DNA of 64,000 bases from Glaciecola punicea ACAM 611 (GCF_000252165.1 NZ_BAET01000033.1:174832-238831); one strand, 5' to 3'. Numbered from the stretch's first letter, positions 36,963-47,061 are shown. Notes: generated by a model not told the origin, from the sequence alone. Translations and numbers: made by a program.

Positions 36963-39062
36963 TTATTCGGCAATCTTTAGGTTTATTAAGCCTTCAGAGA
37001 TGCGTGCACGTATCTCGGTCCATTGATCTGCTCTTTCAATTACCCGTGGGGTTATAAAAATAACCAACTCAGTTTTCACTTTAGACTCACTGCGGCTCTT
37101 AAATAAGTGTCCCACTAAGGGCAAGCTGGCAAGGCCGGGCACCCTCGCATTATTGTTGGTCGTATTTTCAGAAATCAAGCCGCCTAGTAAGACGGTTTGC
37201 CCACTTTGCGCTAATACCTCTGTTCTAATTGAGCGCTCAAAAATAGAAGGGGAACCGGCAATATTCGATCCACCCTCTGATTCATTCGATATTTGCTGCT
37301 CAATTTTCAATATCACTAAGCCCCTGGCATTAATAGTGGGGGTTACCGTTAAGTCAACGCCCGTTTTACGATAATTAACTACGGTGGTTTGCCTGTCGCC
37401 TTGAATAGGATCGGATACCGTAGCACCAACGGTTGGAATATCATTGCCCACACTAATATTTGCTGACACCCCATCGCGCACCACTAAAGTAGGGTTTGAC
37501 AGCACATTAACTAAATTCGTACTGGCCGAAAGACTAGCTAAAATATCGCCTATGCCGTCAGACCAATTCAGGCCAACACCACCGCCTGGTAGGCCTAATC
37601 GGCCCAATGTTCCGCCCGTTAAGCGCCCGCTTCGAAAGGCAAATTCGAAGCCTAAGGCAAATTCATCGGTAAGCGTCACTTCTGCAATAGTCGCGTCTAG
37701 TAAAATTTGTTTTGGCATTATATCGAGTCGTTGAATTATAGGGAGTAATGATGCGTAGGTTTGGCCTGAAGTAAAAAATATTATGCTGTTTGAACGTTCG
37801 TCTACGGTCATGCGCAAATCCTCACTTACTACATTAACAACCTGAGGGCCCTGATTATTGCCCTGCCCACTGCGCGGTTGTGAGCCTGCTACCAACTGCT
37901 GGCCCCCTTGGGCTGATTGAGTATCGCGGCTTTGGTTTGCATTTGCGCCAGCATCTCCACTAAGTAGTGGCGCTATAGATGCCCCTAAGTCTGATGCACG
38001 GGCGTATTGCGGATGATAAATATAGTAGCGTTTTTCAGCACCTTGCGTTGGCCTATCAATTTGCTTTGCCCAATACTCAACGCGCTGCAGTATAAAATCT
38101 TCGCCCGCAAATAGCGCCACTGCGCCGACTTGGTCAATTGGCACCATTAGCAGTGCATTGCCTCCTGAAGCCGATGTAGAAGCCCGAATACCCTCGGCGG
38201 CGAGTAACTGGCTGGCTTTTTCGGTAAATTCCTTAGTTGTTATGTAAGTAAGCTGTAGCAAGCCCACAAATTTCCCTCGATGCGCGCGCACATCGAGTAG
38301 ATTAACTAAATCGATTACGCGCAACACTTCATTGCGTGGCCCTTGCACAAATAGTGCGTTTTGATCAAAATCAGGGGTGATAACAGCACTGCTTAAACTA
38401 CGCAAGGTACGCTCAATGCTAAGGGTTATGCCGTAGCGTAGTGGAATAATTTGTAATACCGGCAGCACAGTATCGGGCACGTCTGCGCGCTCACGGCCGC
38501 GACCGATAATGGCGCCGCCGCGGCTGTTGTTTTCTTTTTGGGTAACATAAAATACGTTATCACGGCGCGTGAGGCTAAGCCCTCGCTCATCTAACAATTC
38601 TGACGCCAGTACAAATAAACGGCGTGACGATACTGGTTCAGCAACATTTAGGGTAACGCTGCCGCCTACTCGCCGCGCTTCATCGGTAATAATATAATTG
38701 ACTGCTAGCACATCGCCCAAGATTGTTTGCACAAAGTCGCTAACTGCGAGTTCATCGGCTGAAACCTGCTGCTGATCGTTATCAGAAAAAAATTGCGCGG
38801 CATTTTCGTGCTGCTGTAGTTCTCGCTCTTCAAGCATTAGCGGGGTTAAACGTTTAATGCCCGCCTCTGCGCGCTCTAAGGGGGCAATGGTACCCACATC
38901 TGACTGTTGACTATCAACGCGTTCGTCGCTTGCCATACGTGACGGATCTACAATGTATTGGCGTGATGTTTGCGCGCATCCCGCAAGAACGGCTAACACG
39001 CTAATGAACGCCGCTGCTTTTATTACTCGCTGTAATTTAATTATTGGTAACACCACTTTCAT
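36963..39062 (-). CDS. gspD: Type II secretion secretin, lipoprotein form
   Basis: Secretin of 699 residues. An N-terminal lipoprotein signal ends in VLAGCAQ, as in XpsD. The N-domains follow (VQTILGDVLAVNYIITDEA; IPLRYGITLSIERTL; PTQGAEKRYYIYHPQYA) with a Gln/Gly-rich linker near residues 385-405. The C-terminal secretin domain has LLDATIAEVTLTDEFALGFEF, LSNPTLVVRDG and LLGGLISE. It forms the outer-membrane pore for folded exoproteins. It is the last gene of the operon, an arrangement seen in Xanthomonas xps. No S-domain for a pilotin is evident, fitting a self-lipidated secretin. Confidence 0.9.
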   Translation of the reverse strand: MKVVLPIIKLQRVIKAAAFISVLAVLAGCAQTSRQYIVDPSRMASDERVDSQQSDVGTIAPLERAEAGIKRLTPLMLEERELQQHENAAQFFSDNDQQQVSADELAVSDFVQTILGDVLAVNYIITDEARRVGGSVTLNVAEPVSSRRLFVLASELLDERGLSLTRRDNVFYVTQKENNSRGGAIIGRGRERADVPDTVLPVLQIIPLRYGITLSIERTLRSLSSAVITPDFDQNALFVQGPRNEVLRVIDLVNLLDVRAHRGKFVGLLQLTYITTKEFTEKASQLLAAEGIRASTSASGGNALLMVPIDQVGAVALFAGEDFILQRVEYWAKQIDRPTQGAEKRYYIYHPQYARASDLGASIAPLLSGDAGANANQSRDTQSAQGGQQLVAGSQPRSGQGNNQGPQVVNVVSEDLRMTVDERSNSIIFFTSGQTYASLLPIIQRLDIMPKQILLDATIAEVTLTDEFALGFEFAFRSGRLTGGTLGRLGLPGGGVGLNWSDGIGDILASLSASTNLVNVLSNPTLVVRDGVSANISVGNDIPTVGATVSDPIQGDRQTTVVNYRKTGVDLTVTPTINARGLVILKIEQQISNESEGGSNIAGSPSIFERSIRTEVLAQSGQTVLLGGLISENTTNNNARVPGLASLPLVGHLFKSRSESKVKTELVIFITPRVIERADQWTEIRARISEGLINLKIAE

Positions 39063-39745
39063 TCTCCAGAGCCAGATTTTTTATTATGTGTAAGCCCATT
39101 GTTTGTTGGCTCGTCAGTTTTTTGCGCGCTAGCTATTGGTTCAAAAACGTATAGCGCAATTTGCGGCGGACCTGCAGCATCTTCTGCCGCATTGTTTTTA
39201 GTTAGCAGCACTTGGTTAACTTCAATTAGGCTGACTTTCCAAGCCGAAATAGTATCGGCAGTGCGCAATAGTACCCTGCTTACTTCGCCTGTTTCAGTAT
39301 TTTGCACTTCGGCGACAGCGACCGCTTTAGATTTTGTATTATTTGTGGTGTTATTGCCGGCTTTATTACCGGCTTTACTGCCAGCTTTATTACCGTCTTT
39401 ATTACCACTTATAAAAATAGCGCGAATTCGCACATTTTCATTATTAAGCGCTGTGCTACCCGGCATAGCCACTACTTCTGCGGCTAATTCACTGTCGTTA
39501 TTGGTAACAACGTCAGCTTGGTCTTGCTCTTGCTCATTGCCTTGCAGCCACTGCGCTAAGTAGGCAGGCTGTTTAAAGGCGGTTTCTACTTGCGTAGCAT
39601 TTTCAGAAAACTGGGAAATATTCACTTCTTGCGGGTTTAGCGGGCGCCAAACACGCTGCATAAAGTCAACTAAAAAAACCAATAACAAAACCCCAACAAC
39701 AATGATAAAAGGCAGGCGGGTGTATTGGGCTACATGTAAACGCAT
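39059..39745 (-). CDS. GspC/XpsN-like inner-membrane linker of the T2SS
   Basis: Protein of 228 residues with one N-terminal membrane helix (FIIVVGVLLLVFLVDFM) and a periplasmic part. Residues about 105-185 resemble the GspC homology region that contacts the secretin (VRIRAIFISG; VAVAEVQNTETGEVSRVLL; ISAWKVSLIEVNQVLLT). The region is interrupted by a GNKAGNKAG-type low-complexity insert coded by 12-base tandem repeats. Position between gspM and gspD and overlap with both match XpsN. The call rests on topology and position more than on strong sequence identity. Confidence 0.68.
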   Translation of the reverse strand: MRLHVAQYTRLPFIIVVGVLLLVFLVDFMQRVWRPLNPQEVNISQFSENATQVETAFKQPAYLAQWLQGNEQEQDQADVVTNNDSELAAEVVAMPGSTALNNENVRIRAIFISGNKDGNKAGSKAGNKAGNNTTNNTKSKAVAVAEVQNTETGEVSRVLLRTADTISAWKVSLIEVNQVLLTKNNAAEDAAGPPQIALYVFEPIASAQKTDEPTNNGLTHNKKSGSGE

Positions 39746-40305
39746 TATCTTCGCACCCCTGTCATTTCGATTAACATTGTTAAGGTAGCTGAGCCTTCGC
39801 GCCTAGCCCTTGCACGTTGTTCGCGCAAGACAAACTCTAATACCTTTAAACCGCGCACCTGCTGTTGAATAGCAAGCTGCGCTTGCGCGACGTTTTGCGA
39901 AGTACCCTGCAGCACAATACGCGCTTGATGTACTTGTAAATATCCTTGCTGGCGCGGTTCACTGCTTAACCAGTCAAATAACTCAAGCTGCGTGGAATAA
40001 ACGGCGGCGGCTTGCTGTATAGCAGTTTGCGCCTGCAAACGAAATGTATTTGCTTCTAGGTGTTGAAGAAACTCGCTCTCGTTGGCTTGCAAACTCTCGC
40101 TAACTTGCCTAACACGCTCTTCGCTGATATCGTTTTCTAACAAACGAGTAGCGCGCTCGAGCTGCTGTGAAGTAAGATTTAGCTGCGTAATTTGCTCGGT
40201 TTGCTTAGCTATAAACGGCACACCAAAAAAACGCATTACAGCCAGCACTGCTAATAATGAAATAAGCAGTTTTTTTTGGTTACTGCTAACCGCTGTCTTT
40301 GCCAT
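39745..40305 (-). CDS. gspM: GspM-like T2SS assembly-platform protein
   Basis: Protein of 186 residues with a short cytoplasmic start, one membrane helix (LLISLLAVLAVMRFFGVPFI) and a periplasmic coiled coil followed by a small ferredoxin-like domain, the GspM/PilO layout. It would pair with GspL encoded just upstream and stabilise the platform. It shares one base with the GspC-like gene and starts 1 base past the gspL stop. Confidence 0.75.
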   Translation of the reverse strand: MAKTAVSSNQKKLLISLLAVLAVMRFFGVPFIAKQTEQITQLNLTSQQLERATRLLENDISEERVRQVSESLQANESEFLQHLEANTFRLQAQTAIQQAAAVYSTQLELFDWLSSEPRQQGYLQVHQARIVLQGTSQNVAQAQLAIQQQVRGLKVLEFVLREQRARARREGSATLTMLIEMTGVRR

Positions 40306-40306
40306 A

Positions 40307-41413
40307 TTAATTTGCTACCAATTGAATACGTAAACGAAAGGTTTCTCCGGCGCGCCCTCTTCTTACCGGTGAAATAAATTCGATTCGCGCTACGCCGGCT
40401 AAACTATTAAGTTGGGTTACTAAGTCAGTGGCGCTGTTAGTTTCACCACTAAACTCTAAATACTCGTTATTCGCACTTATTTGGTTTATATCAATGTCGT
40501 TTATATTTAAAAAAGCAATGATATTCCATGCGTGTAGCTGCTGAGCTTCAATTTCACCAGCCTTTTTTAAGGCGCTTAATTTGCTAAGGTTACCATCAAA
40601 GCTTTCACGCTCCCCTAGTCGCTGGGTAACATCATTGCTCATATTCACCAACTGCTTTGCGCGCCATTCATTTGCAAAGTGCAGATAGCTAGAAGAAGCA
40701 AGCCCATAGACAATCGAAATTACGATGCCAGCACCGAATAATTTAGGCCAAGGTAAAGGCTCTTTATGTTCTTGCACATTACGTGCGGCCAGCCACCAGC
40801 CCAATGGTAAACGCCACCAATTTTCACTGATAACATTAAGATACTGCGAAAAATGCCACTGCTGAGTGGGCGCGGCGCTGCTAACCCCAAGCATTACGCG
40901 CGCTGCGTCTTCAGTTTGCACCAAGCCACCTTGCAACACCGACAAGCCCTGCTTTGGTCCTTTGTAGTACCACAAATGCTGTGCCGAAATAACCGTTTGT
41001 GTTGCATACAAGCTTATACTGGTGAAACCTAATGGTGCAAACTCACTCAGCAAAACCGTTTCTGGCACCAGCAGGCGCGCAGCACTTGCTTGAACGGCGT
41101 AGTTGGGGTCAATAAAAATCTTGTACACTAGCCGCTGATTATTAATGTAAGGGCCAATGAAATAACGGGTAAGAGCGTCTTTAGGGCGCTGCAACTCGAG
41201 TAATTGCTTTAACTCACTGGCTGATTTAATGGGGAACGACTCAATCTCTTCTTGATAACAAGACTTAGCCAGAATAAGTAGCCAGGGCTTGGCCACATTG
41301 CAAGGGCTAGCATCTAAGCGGACTTGTTCTTGGCCACTAAAGTAAACCGCAGCGCTAAGCGCTAAGCGCTTAGCCCCATCCGCTACTTTTTTATCCATTC
41401 GCTTGCCAATCAT
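40307..41413 (-). CDS. gspL: GspL-like T2SS assembly-platform protein
   Basis: Protein of about 368 residues with a cytoplasmic actin-like domain (about 1-220), a single membrane helix near 235-255 (LFGAGIVISIVYGLASSSYL) and a periplasmic C-terminal domain, as in GspL. The cytoplasmic part recruits the ATPase GspE. ATG 41413 is chosen because CAGGAAC precedes it; GTG 41431 is an alternative. An 87-base gap separates it from gspK, the largest gap in the operon. Confidence 0.75.
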   Translation of the reverse strand: MIGKRMDKKVADGAKRLALSAAVYFSGQEQVRLDASPCNVAKPWLLILAKSCYQEEIESFPIKSASELKQLLELQRPKDALTRYFIGPYINNQRLVYKIFIDPNYAVQASAARLLVPETVLLSEFAPLGFTSISLYATQTVISAQHLWYYKGPKQGLSVLQGGLVQTEDAARVMLGVSSAAPTQQWHFSQYLNVISENWWRLPLGWWLAARNVQEHKEPLPWPKLFGAGIVISIVYGLASSSYLHFANEWRAKQLVNMSNDVTQRLGERESFDGNLSKLSALKKAGEIEAQQLHAWNIIAFLNINDIDINQISANNEYLEFSGETNSATDLVTQLNSLAGVARIEFISPVRRGRAGETFRLRIQLVAN

Positions 41414-41518
41414 TCGTGTTCCTGTGGTCACTTATTGTTATTTGTTGGTTTGTTGGTTTGCTAAAGCGCTAGCTAGTAAATCCTTTTTGGCGCTTTACAA
41501 CGGCGCTCACTTAACTTA

Positions 41519-42442
41519 TTAATAGCCCCAACCTTGATAACGAAATTCAACAGCAGTGGGTTGATAAGGCAATAATCGTGCTTCAAGCACTCTTACAAAA
41601 TCGGGAGAGCTGTTGTGCCAAACCTCAATGCGAAAATCGGGGCCAACAAAAAAACTGCGCAGCTCATCTGCCAACAATTCAGTCACGGCTTCAAATTGTA
41701 TACTATTAAAGCTACCTTCAGCACGCATTAGCCGGATTATATCAGCCTGAGATTTAGTTACCATCATTTCCAGCATGGTATTGGGCATATAGGCTTCGTT
41801 CAAAAGTCGTGAGCTGTAGGTAGTAACATAAGGGGTGACGCGCTGCATTAATTCTTTATCCCAGCCCGGGAGCAGTGATAATTCATGGATATGCTGCAGC
41901 GGCAAAAAATCTTCTTGCTGCGATTGCTCCGAAGGCAGTTGCATAGGCCCAAAGCTACTGGTTGTGGCAAATGGTGTCGGTACCTGATTTGCCAAACTTA
42001 CTGCCTCAGCCTCAGCGTAACCTAAATGTTTTAGCAATAAAACCATGGGCCTGCCTGCGGTTTGTATGCTAACTAAGCTATTCAAATTTGTGATCCGCGC
42101 TGAGTAATCGTTAAGCGCAAACGAAGATGCATAAAAATTCCAATGCTCGTGCCAAGCATTTACGCCGCCGCTCTTATTGGCAGCGCTTTGCACTATAGTA
42201 GAACCGCTCGCGCTAGCTTGTGCAGATCTATTCCAACTATGCGTAAGCAAGCTATACACCATATCATTGCCTGTAGAATACAAACGAAAATGCTGGTCAA
42301 GCTGCGCTTGTAAGGCAATAACCTGCTTTTGCTGTTGCTGGGTATTCGCTGTCATAAGCAGTAACAGTATTGATAGCATGGCCACGAGTAAGAGCACTTG
42401 TACTAAGGCTAGGCCCTTATGTTTTTTAGTCTGCTGAGTCAT
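41519..42442 (-). CDS. gspK: Minor pseudopilin GspK-like
   Basis: Protein of 307 residues with a prepilin-like leader (KKHKG then LALVQVLLLVAMLSILLLL). The residue usually occupied by Glu at +5 is not Glu, as expected for GspK at the pilus tip. A large soluble domain follows, with LASLVSIQTA-like NLNSLVSIQTAG and a helical insert, fitting the GspK fold. With GspI and GspJ it would cap the pseudopilus. Confidence 0.78.
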   Translation of the reverse strand: MTQQTKKHKGLALVQVLLLVAMLSILLLLMTANTQQQQKQVIALQAQLDQHFRLYSTGNDMVYSLLTHSWNRSAQASASGSTIVQSAANKSGGVNAWHEHWNFYASSFALNDYSARITNLNSLVSIQTAGRPMVLLLKHLGYAEAEAVSLANQVPTPFATTSSFGPMQLPSEQSQQEDFLPLQHIHELSLLPGWDKELMQRVTPYVTTYSSRLLNEAYMPNTMLEMMVTKSQADIIRLMRAEGSFNSIQFEAVTELLADELRSFFVGPDFRIEVWHNSSPDFVRVLEARLLPYQPTAVEFRYQGWGY

Positions 42443-43186
42443 TTATTCTTCGCCAACAAAGCGTCTGTTGAGAAGTTCAGATGACAAATCAAGCACTGGT
42501 ATTGGCCACAGAAAATCTTCAATCCTGACTTGGACCACAAGGGGGTGTTGAACTCTTTCCATACCATCGTATTGTTTGAACCACTCGGGCGTAAACAGCT
42601 GCGTACCTACTTCAGGATTGGCATTCATTCTTATGGTTGCTGACGCCCAGCCGTAATATTCAAAGTTTAGGCTGTTTAGCTCAGTTGCCACCGTTAGGCG
42701 AAAAGAAAATGGAAGATTTTGCTGAGCGCGTAAAAGAAGCACGTCATTTAACATTGCCTCTTCATAAATTAAACTGAACTGGCCGTTTTCACTCTGCTCG
42801 CGAAATAAGCGATAAACGGCGGGGTAAGCCGGATCTTGGGCGGCTGAGTGAGTGTAAGCGGTAAATCCATTATCACGCCCTAAAAAATAAAAACCTGTGC
42901 GTGAGCTTGCGCCTTGCAAACTTGCAGTGCCTTCCCCTTTTACTATTTTGGGCTGAGTATGAGCCACTGCGCGATATACCAAAGTGGCGCTTTTATACTG
43001 CGCTAACTCACTTTCATACAGCTGCTGGTTGCGTTTCCAATTTTGGGTAATGTAGTTATAGGCATAAGTTGCTGTAAGCATGAGCATGCTCAAAATAGCC
43101 ATGGTAAGCAATACTTCAACTAGGGTAAAGCCATGCGCTTTGTTTTTTGGGGCCAATGCCCTAGAACCGTCGATTATTGTGTTCAC
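42443..43186 (-). CDS. gspJ: Minor pseudopilin GspJ-like
   Basis: Pseudopilin of 247 residues. The prepilin peptidase site is AHG then FTLVEVLLTMAILSML, with Glu at +5. The length and the late beta-rich domain fit GspJ. Its stop abuts the gspK start and its own start overlaps gspI by 4 bases, so the tip subunits are translated together. No prepilin peptidase gene is in the window, so processing must rely on a PilD/GspO made elsewhere. Confidence 0.82.
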   Translation of the reverse strand: MNTIIDGSRALAPKNKAHGFTLVEVLLTMAILSMLMLTATYAYNYITQNWKRNQQLYESELAQYKSATLVYRAVAHTQPKIVKGEGTASLQGASSRTGFYFLGRDNGFTAYTHSAAQDPAYPAVYRLFREQSENGQFSLIYEEAMLNDVLLLRAQQNLPFSFRLTVATELNSLNFEYYGWASATIRMNANPEVGTQLFTPEWFKQYDGMERVQHPLVVQVRIEDFLWPIPVLDLSSELLNRRFVGEE

Positions 43187-43674
43187 GACTGGGCTACTTT
43201 TAATTGTTTAAACCACGCTAACTCAGTATACGTAAAACTTTGCGCGCGCTTATTTAAAGTTAAGCGTAACGTTACTTGAAACTTGAAAAAGCGAGGTTCG
43301 AAATCTGCTTCAGCGCCAATATTTTCGTCATACCGGCGCGGCGGCGAACCGCGCTCAAAAAGCACCGCTTGCCAATTAATGGCAACCTCCATTAAGTTAG
43401 TTTGACCGGCAAGTTCATTAATTTGTCGCCCTGTTTGCTCGGCGTCTTGCACTTCATCGTTAATGGCTTTGTGAATGTGCGCTTGCACAAACTCAGTTAC
43501 CTGCAGCATTTTTAAATGCTGGGCGGCGCGATAGCTGCCATTCATGGCCACCTCATATGCTCGTAGCCCTGCCCCTAACGTGAGAAAAAGGATCAGGCCA
43601 GCCACTAACACTTCCACAAGCGTGAAGCCTTGGTTTTTTTTGAATGCGCGTATATTTTGACTAGTCAGTTGCAT
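43183..43674 (-). CDS. gspI: Minor pseudopilin GspI-like
   Basis: Pseudopilin of about 163 residues. Leader FKKNQG then FTLVEVLVAGLILFL, with Glu at +5. ATG 43674 is preferred because it gives a leader of ordinary length and overlaps the gspH stop by only 14 bases. GspI-type proteins start tip-complex assembly with GspJ and GspK, encoded next in order. Confidence 0.82.
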   Translation of the reverse strand: MQLTSQNIRAFKKNQGFTLVEVLVAGLILFLTLGAGLRAYEVAMNGSYRAAQHLKMLQVTEFVQAHIHKAINDEVQDAEQTGRQINELAGQTNLMEVAINWQAVLFERGSPPRRYDENIGAEADFEPRFFKFQVTLRLTLNKRAQSFTYTELAWFKQLKVAQS

Positions 43675-44182
43675 TAACACTAGCCCCAAACCCAGCTGTA
43701 GCATTTGCCTTACTGCCGGTAATAAGGCCAGTGTTCACAATGTTAAGGGTAAATTCTCGCTCGCCCTGTAAAAGCTGTAGTTGATCATAATTTGCATAAC
43801 CATGGGCGTTCACAATTATCGACTGTGACGGAAACTGACTAAAAGCGAACTCATAGCTTGCTATTTGGCTTTCAAGCTCTACCTGAGGTCGATTAATAGC
43901 GCTACCGCGACTCACTAATAACTGGCTACCCGAAAACCCTAGCTGAATCGTGCGGCGCTGATTAAACGCCCTAAACTGCCATTCATTGAGCAGCAGCCTT
44001 ATTTCTTCACGCTCTTGTGCGCGCTTTACCTTGTCGAGTTGATTAATAGTAAAAGGCCCTACTAAGCTTAGCGCTATGCCTAATATTGCCAATACAACCA
44101 GTAATTCAACTAAGGTAAATCCTGCCACACGCCTGACATTTAAATGCCTTGGCTTTGATCCTAATGTAAGCACGCTAGCCAC
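43661..44182 (-). CDS. gspH: Minor pseudopilin GspH-like
   Basis: Pseudopilin of 173 residues with site RRVAG then FTLVELLVVLAILGI, and a GspH-type soluble domain (LNEWQFRAFNQRRTIQLGF). GTG start at 44182, 3 bases after the gspF stop. GspH would link the GspG filament to the I/J/K tip. Confidence 0.82.
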   Translation of the reverse strand: MASVLTLGSKPRHLNVRRVAGFTLVELLVVLAILGIALSLVGPFTINQLDKVKRAQEREEIRLLLNEWQFRAFNQRRTIQLGFSGSQLLVSRGSAINRPQVELESQIASYEFAFSQFPSQSIIVNAHGYANYDQLQLLQGEREFTLNIVNTGLITGSKANATAGFGASVNATD

Positions 44183-44185
44183 GAC

Positions 44186-45388
44186 TTAAAAGTCCACGTT
44201 GGTGATAGCAGAAATGCTCAGCATCATGATAACTACCACAGTGCCCACTATTGTGCCCATCACTAAAATTAAAATGGGCTCTAATAAGGTGGTGAACCGA
44301 GTAACCCAGTTATAGAAATCGGTGCGTGAACGGTCGGCTATTTCGGTGAATACGCGCTCTAATTTGCCGCTTTCTTCGCCAATGCTCAATAACGACGCGT
44401 AATAGGGGGGGTATATTCGGGTTTCACTCATACTTTGCGCTAAGCCTTCGCCGCGCTGAACACTTTCGCAGGCAACACCCACTTCATGACGCAAAGATTT
44501 ACTGCGCAACGTTCCTTGCGCAAGCTTTAGCGCGCGATCTATGGCCACGCCTGACGAAAGCATGGTGGCAAGGGCGGCGTTAAAGCGAATACGCTCAACT
44601 AACAAATTTGCGCTTGACACCACCGGCAGGCGATCGCGCATAGTGTCAACTAAGCGCTCAACCCAAGCGCTATTGCGCTGCTGGTACAGTAAAAAACCGG
44701 CGCCAAGAAACAAAACAAGCAAGTAAAGTTGAAAATCTTGCATAAACTGGCTCACGTTGAGTAAGGCAACTGTATATAAAGGCAAATCATCTTGCGCACT
44801 GAATAATGAGGTAAGATTTGGTACAACGAAATTAAAAATAAAGACCAAAGCCAGTACACACACGGCAAGAATAACGCTCGGATAAATTAAAGCCTGCTTC
44901 ACTTTATTGGCTAACTCAAGCTGATATTTTAGTTCGGAAGCAAGGCGCTCAAAGGTTGTTGCTAGCTCTCCGGTTTCTTCTGCAATGCGCAGCAGGCCGA
45001 TATAAAGTGCATCAAATATAGAAAATTTTGCCAGGGAGGAGGATAAGGTAAGGCCTTGTTTTACGTCTTGATAAACTGAATCAAGTAAATTCTGCAGCGC
45101 TGGCTTTTCCACGTTATTACGCAAAATGGTTAGGCCTCTGTCGACTTTAAGACCGCTGTGGAGCAAAAGCGCCATTTCAGCGGTGAAAAATTCGACATCT
45201 TTTGTATTGAGCGTACTGCCGCCAGGCATACTTATACTGAAGCTGTCGTTGTTGCGAATAGCAAGAGAAACCAACAAAAGACCATCAGATTCAAGTCGCT
45301 TTCGGGCCTCAGCAATATTCATCGCATTAATCAACGATTCTTGCCTAACGCCCGATTTATTGTACGCTACGTAACGAAATTGATTCAC
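44186..45388 (-). CDS. gspF: T2SS inner-membrane platform protein GspF
   Basis: Polytopic protein of 400 residues with two repeated T2SSF domains, each followed by a hydrophobic helix (ALIYPSVILAVCVLALVFIF; LLEPILILVMGTIVGTVVVIMML). Conserved blocks FTAEMALLLHSGLKVDRGL and RFNAALATMLSSGVAIDRAL match the family. It couples the ATPase to pseudopilus growth. It overlaps the gspE stop by one base. Confidence 0.92.
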   Translation of the reverse strand: MNQFRYVAYNKSGVRQESLINAMNIAEARKRLESDGLLLVSLAIRNNDSFSISMPGGSTLNTKDVEFFTAEMALLLHSGLKVDRGLTILRNNVEKPALQNLLDSVYQDVKQGLTLSSSLAKFSIFDALYIGLLRIAEETGELATTFERLASELKYQLELANKVKQALIYPSVILAVCVLALVFIFNFVVPNLTSLFSAQDDLPLYTVALLNVSQFMQDFQLYLLVLFLGAGFLLYQQRNSAWVERLVDTMRDRLPVVSSANLLVERIRFNAALATMLSSGVAIDRALKLAQGTLRSKSLRHEVGVACESVQRGEGLAQSMSETRIYPPYYASLLSIGEESGKLERVFTEIADRSRTDFYNWVTRFTTLLEPILILVMGTIVGTVVVIMMLSISAITNVDF

Positions 45389-47061
45389 TATCCGGCCACT
45401 CTAACCACTTCGTCTATAGTAGTTATGCCTTTCATCGCTTTTAAAACGCCATCTTCTAACAGCGTTCTTCTGCCTTTACTCTTATTCAGCTGGCGCGCTT
45501 CTATCAGAAAATTCTTATTACCAAGCAAAGCCCGCAGATCGTCATCACAGCGCATGTATTCAATGGCGGCTATACGGCCATTGTAACCGGTATTTGCACA
45601 ATGTTCGCAGCCTACTGCTTTTTTATAAGTGGGTTGCTCTTGTAATAATGTTGAAAGCCAGCTCATTTGTAAATTTTTGACTATGTCTGCTGCAGTTTCA
45701 TCAAGCTGGGCGCAGTGTGGGCACAATTGACGTACTAAGCGCTGTGCCACAATGGATTTTACGGCGGCGCTCAATAAAAACGGCTCTACGCCTAAATCGA
45801 GCAGTCGAGTATATGCACTTGGGGCATCGTTGGTATGCAGTGTTGAAAATACTAAGTGACCAGTAAGCGCCGACTGCAATGCAATGGAGGCGGTTTCAAA
45901 ATCGCGTATTTCACCTACCATGATGACATCAGGATCTTGGCGAACAACGGCTCTTAAAGCGCCGGCAAAGGTATACCCAATATCGGATTGTACTTGCACC
46001 TGATTGATCCCTTCAAGTTGGTACTCTACCGGATCTTCAATAGTAATGATCTTGATGCCAGATTCGTTGCGGCGCGATAAAAAGGAATACAAAGTGGTCG
46101 TTTTGCCCGAGCCAGTAGGGCCGGTAAGTAATACCACACCGGAGGTGGAGGCAATGTCGAGCATTAAATCGGCTTCAATATCGGCCTCAATGCCCAGTTT
46201 GGCAACATCGTACTCTAACGATTCTTGTAATAAGAATCGCATTACAACGCTTTCACCGCCAGATACGGGCAATGCCGAAACGCGAATGTCTACATCTTTA
46301 CCGTCTACTCTTAATTCAATTTTGCCATCTTGGGGGCGGCGTTTTTCTGCTATATCCATGCTTGCCAGTAATTTTAAACGGGTAACGATTGGCAATACCA
46401 TGAGTATGGGGATTGAGTCGGTTTCATGCAAAACCCCATCAATACGGTAGCGCACTCGGCCTCTACCGCTGCTTGGTTCAATGTGCATGTCGGAAGCTCG
46501 TCGCCTTAGGCCACGCGAAATGAGGGTGTTTAGCAGGTTTACCGTGGGCGCTTCTGACGCCATTTCACGCAAGCGATCTTCTTCAAATACACTTAGCCCA
46601 GAGGTGTTTGAAACCGGCGCGTGCGCCTGCAGCTGTTTTTTAATGCGTTCAAATACAACTTCAGAGGCCAAACTGACCTGCAGCTCATTCACGGGTACAT
46701 CGGCCTGTGACAAGAGCTTAGGTAAGCGAATTAAGAGCTCATTTAAAGCCGGCATGGTCGGGTCTTGCACCAACAGCGTTAGCTTTTTATCGGTATTGTG
46801 TAAAGGTAAGATATTATGGGCAAGCAATGATGACTGCAGCTCTTTGCTAAGTGATCCCCAAAGCTCTTCACTTGCTTGCGCGTCTTCGTAAAATGGCAGC
46901 GCAAAAACCTTGCTATAAATATGGGGGAGTTGCTCAGAAGATAACGCGCCCAAGCTCACTAATATTTTTTCTAAATTACCACCATTACGCTCCTGATAAA
47001 GAACGGCTTTGCGTAATTCATCTTCAGCGATTGCAAAATCATTGCGTAATAAACTTTCCAT
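45388..47061 (-). CDS. gspE: T2SS ATPase GspE
   Basis: Hexameric secretion ATPase of 557 residues. N1/N2 regions precede the catalytic core with Walker A GPTGSGKTTTLYSFL, Asp box ITIEDPVEYQL, Walker B VIMVGEIRDFETA, His box LVFSTLHTNDAPSA and the zinc tetracysteine CPHC...CEHC near residues 455-490. It drives pseudopilus assembly at the cytoplasmic face. It comes second in the operon, after gspG. Confidence 0.94.
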   Translation of the reverse strand: MESLLRNDFAIAEDELRKAVLYQERNGGNLEKILVSLGALSSEQLPHIYSKVFALPFYEDAQASEELWGSLSKELQSSLLAHNILPLHNTDKKLTLLVQDPTMPALNELLIRLPKLLSQADVPVNELQVSLASEVVFERIKKQLQAHAPVSNTSGLSVFEEDRLREMASEAPTVNLLNTLISRGLRRRASDMHIEPSSGRGRVRYRIDGVLHETDSIPILMVLPIVTRLKLLASMDIAEKRRPQDGKIELRVDGKDVDIRVSALPVSGGESVVMRFLLQESLEYDVAKLGIEADIEADLMLDIASTSGVVLLTGPTGSGKTTTLYSFLSRRNESGIKIITIEDPVEYQLEGINQVQVQSDIGYTFAGALRAVVRQDPDVIMVGEIRDFETASIALQSALTGHLVFSTLHTNDAPSAYTRLLDLGVEPFLLSAAVKSIVAQRLVRQLCPHCAQLDETAADIVKNLQMSWLSTLLQEQPTYKKAVGCEHCANTGYNGRIAAIEYMRCDDDLRALLGNKNFLIEARQLNKSKGRRTLLEDGVLKAMKGITTIDEVVRVAG

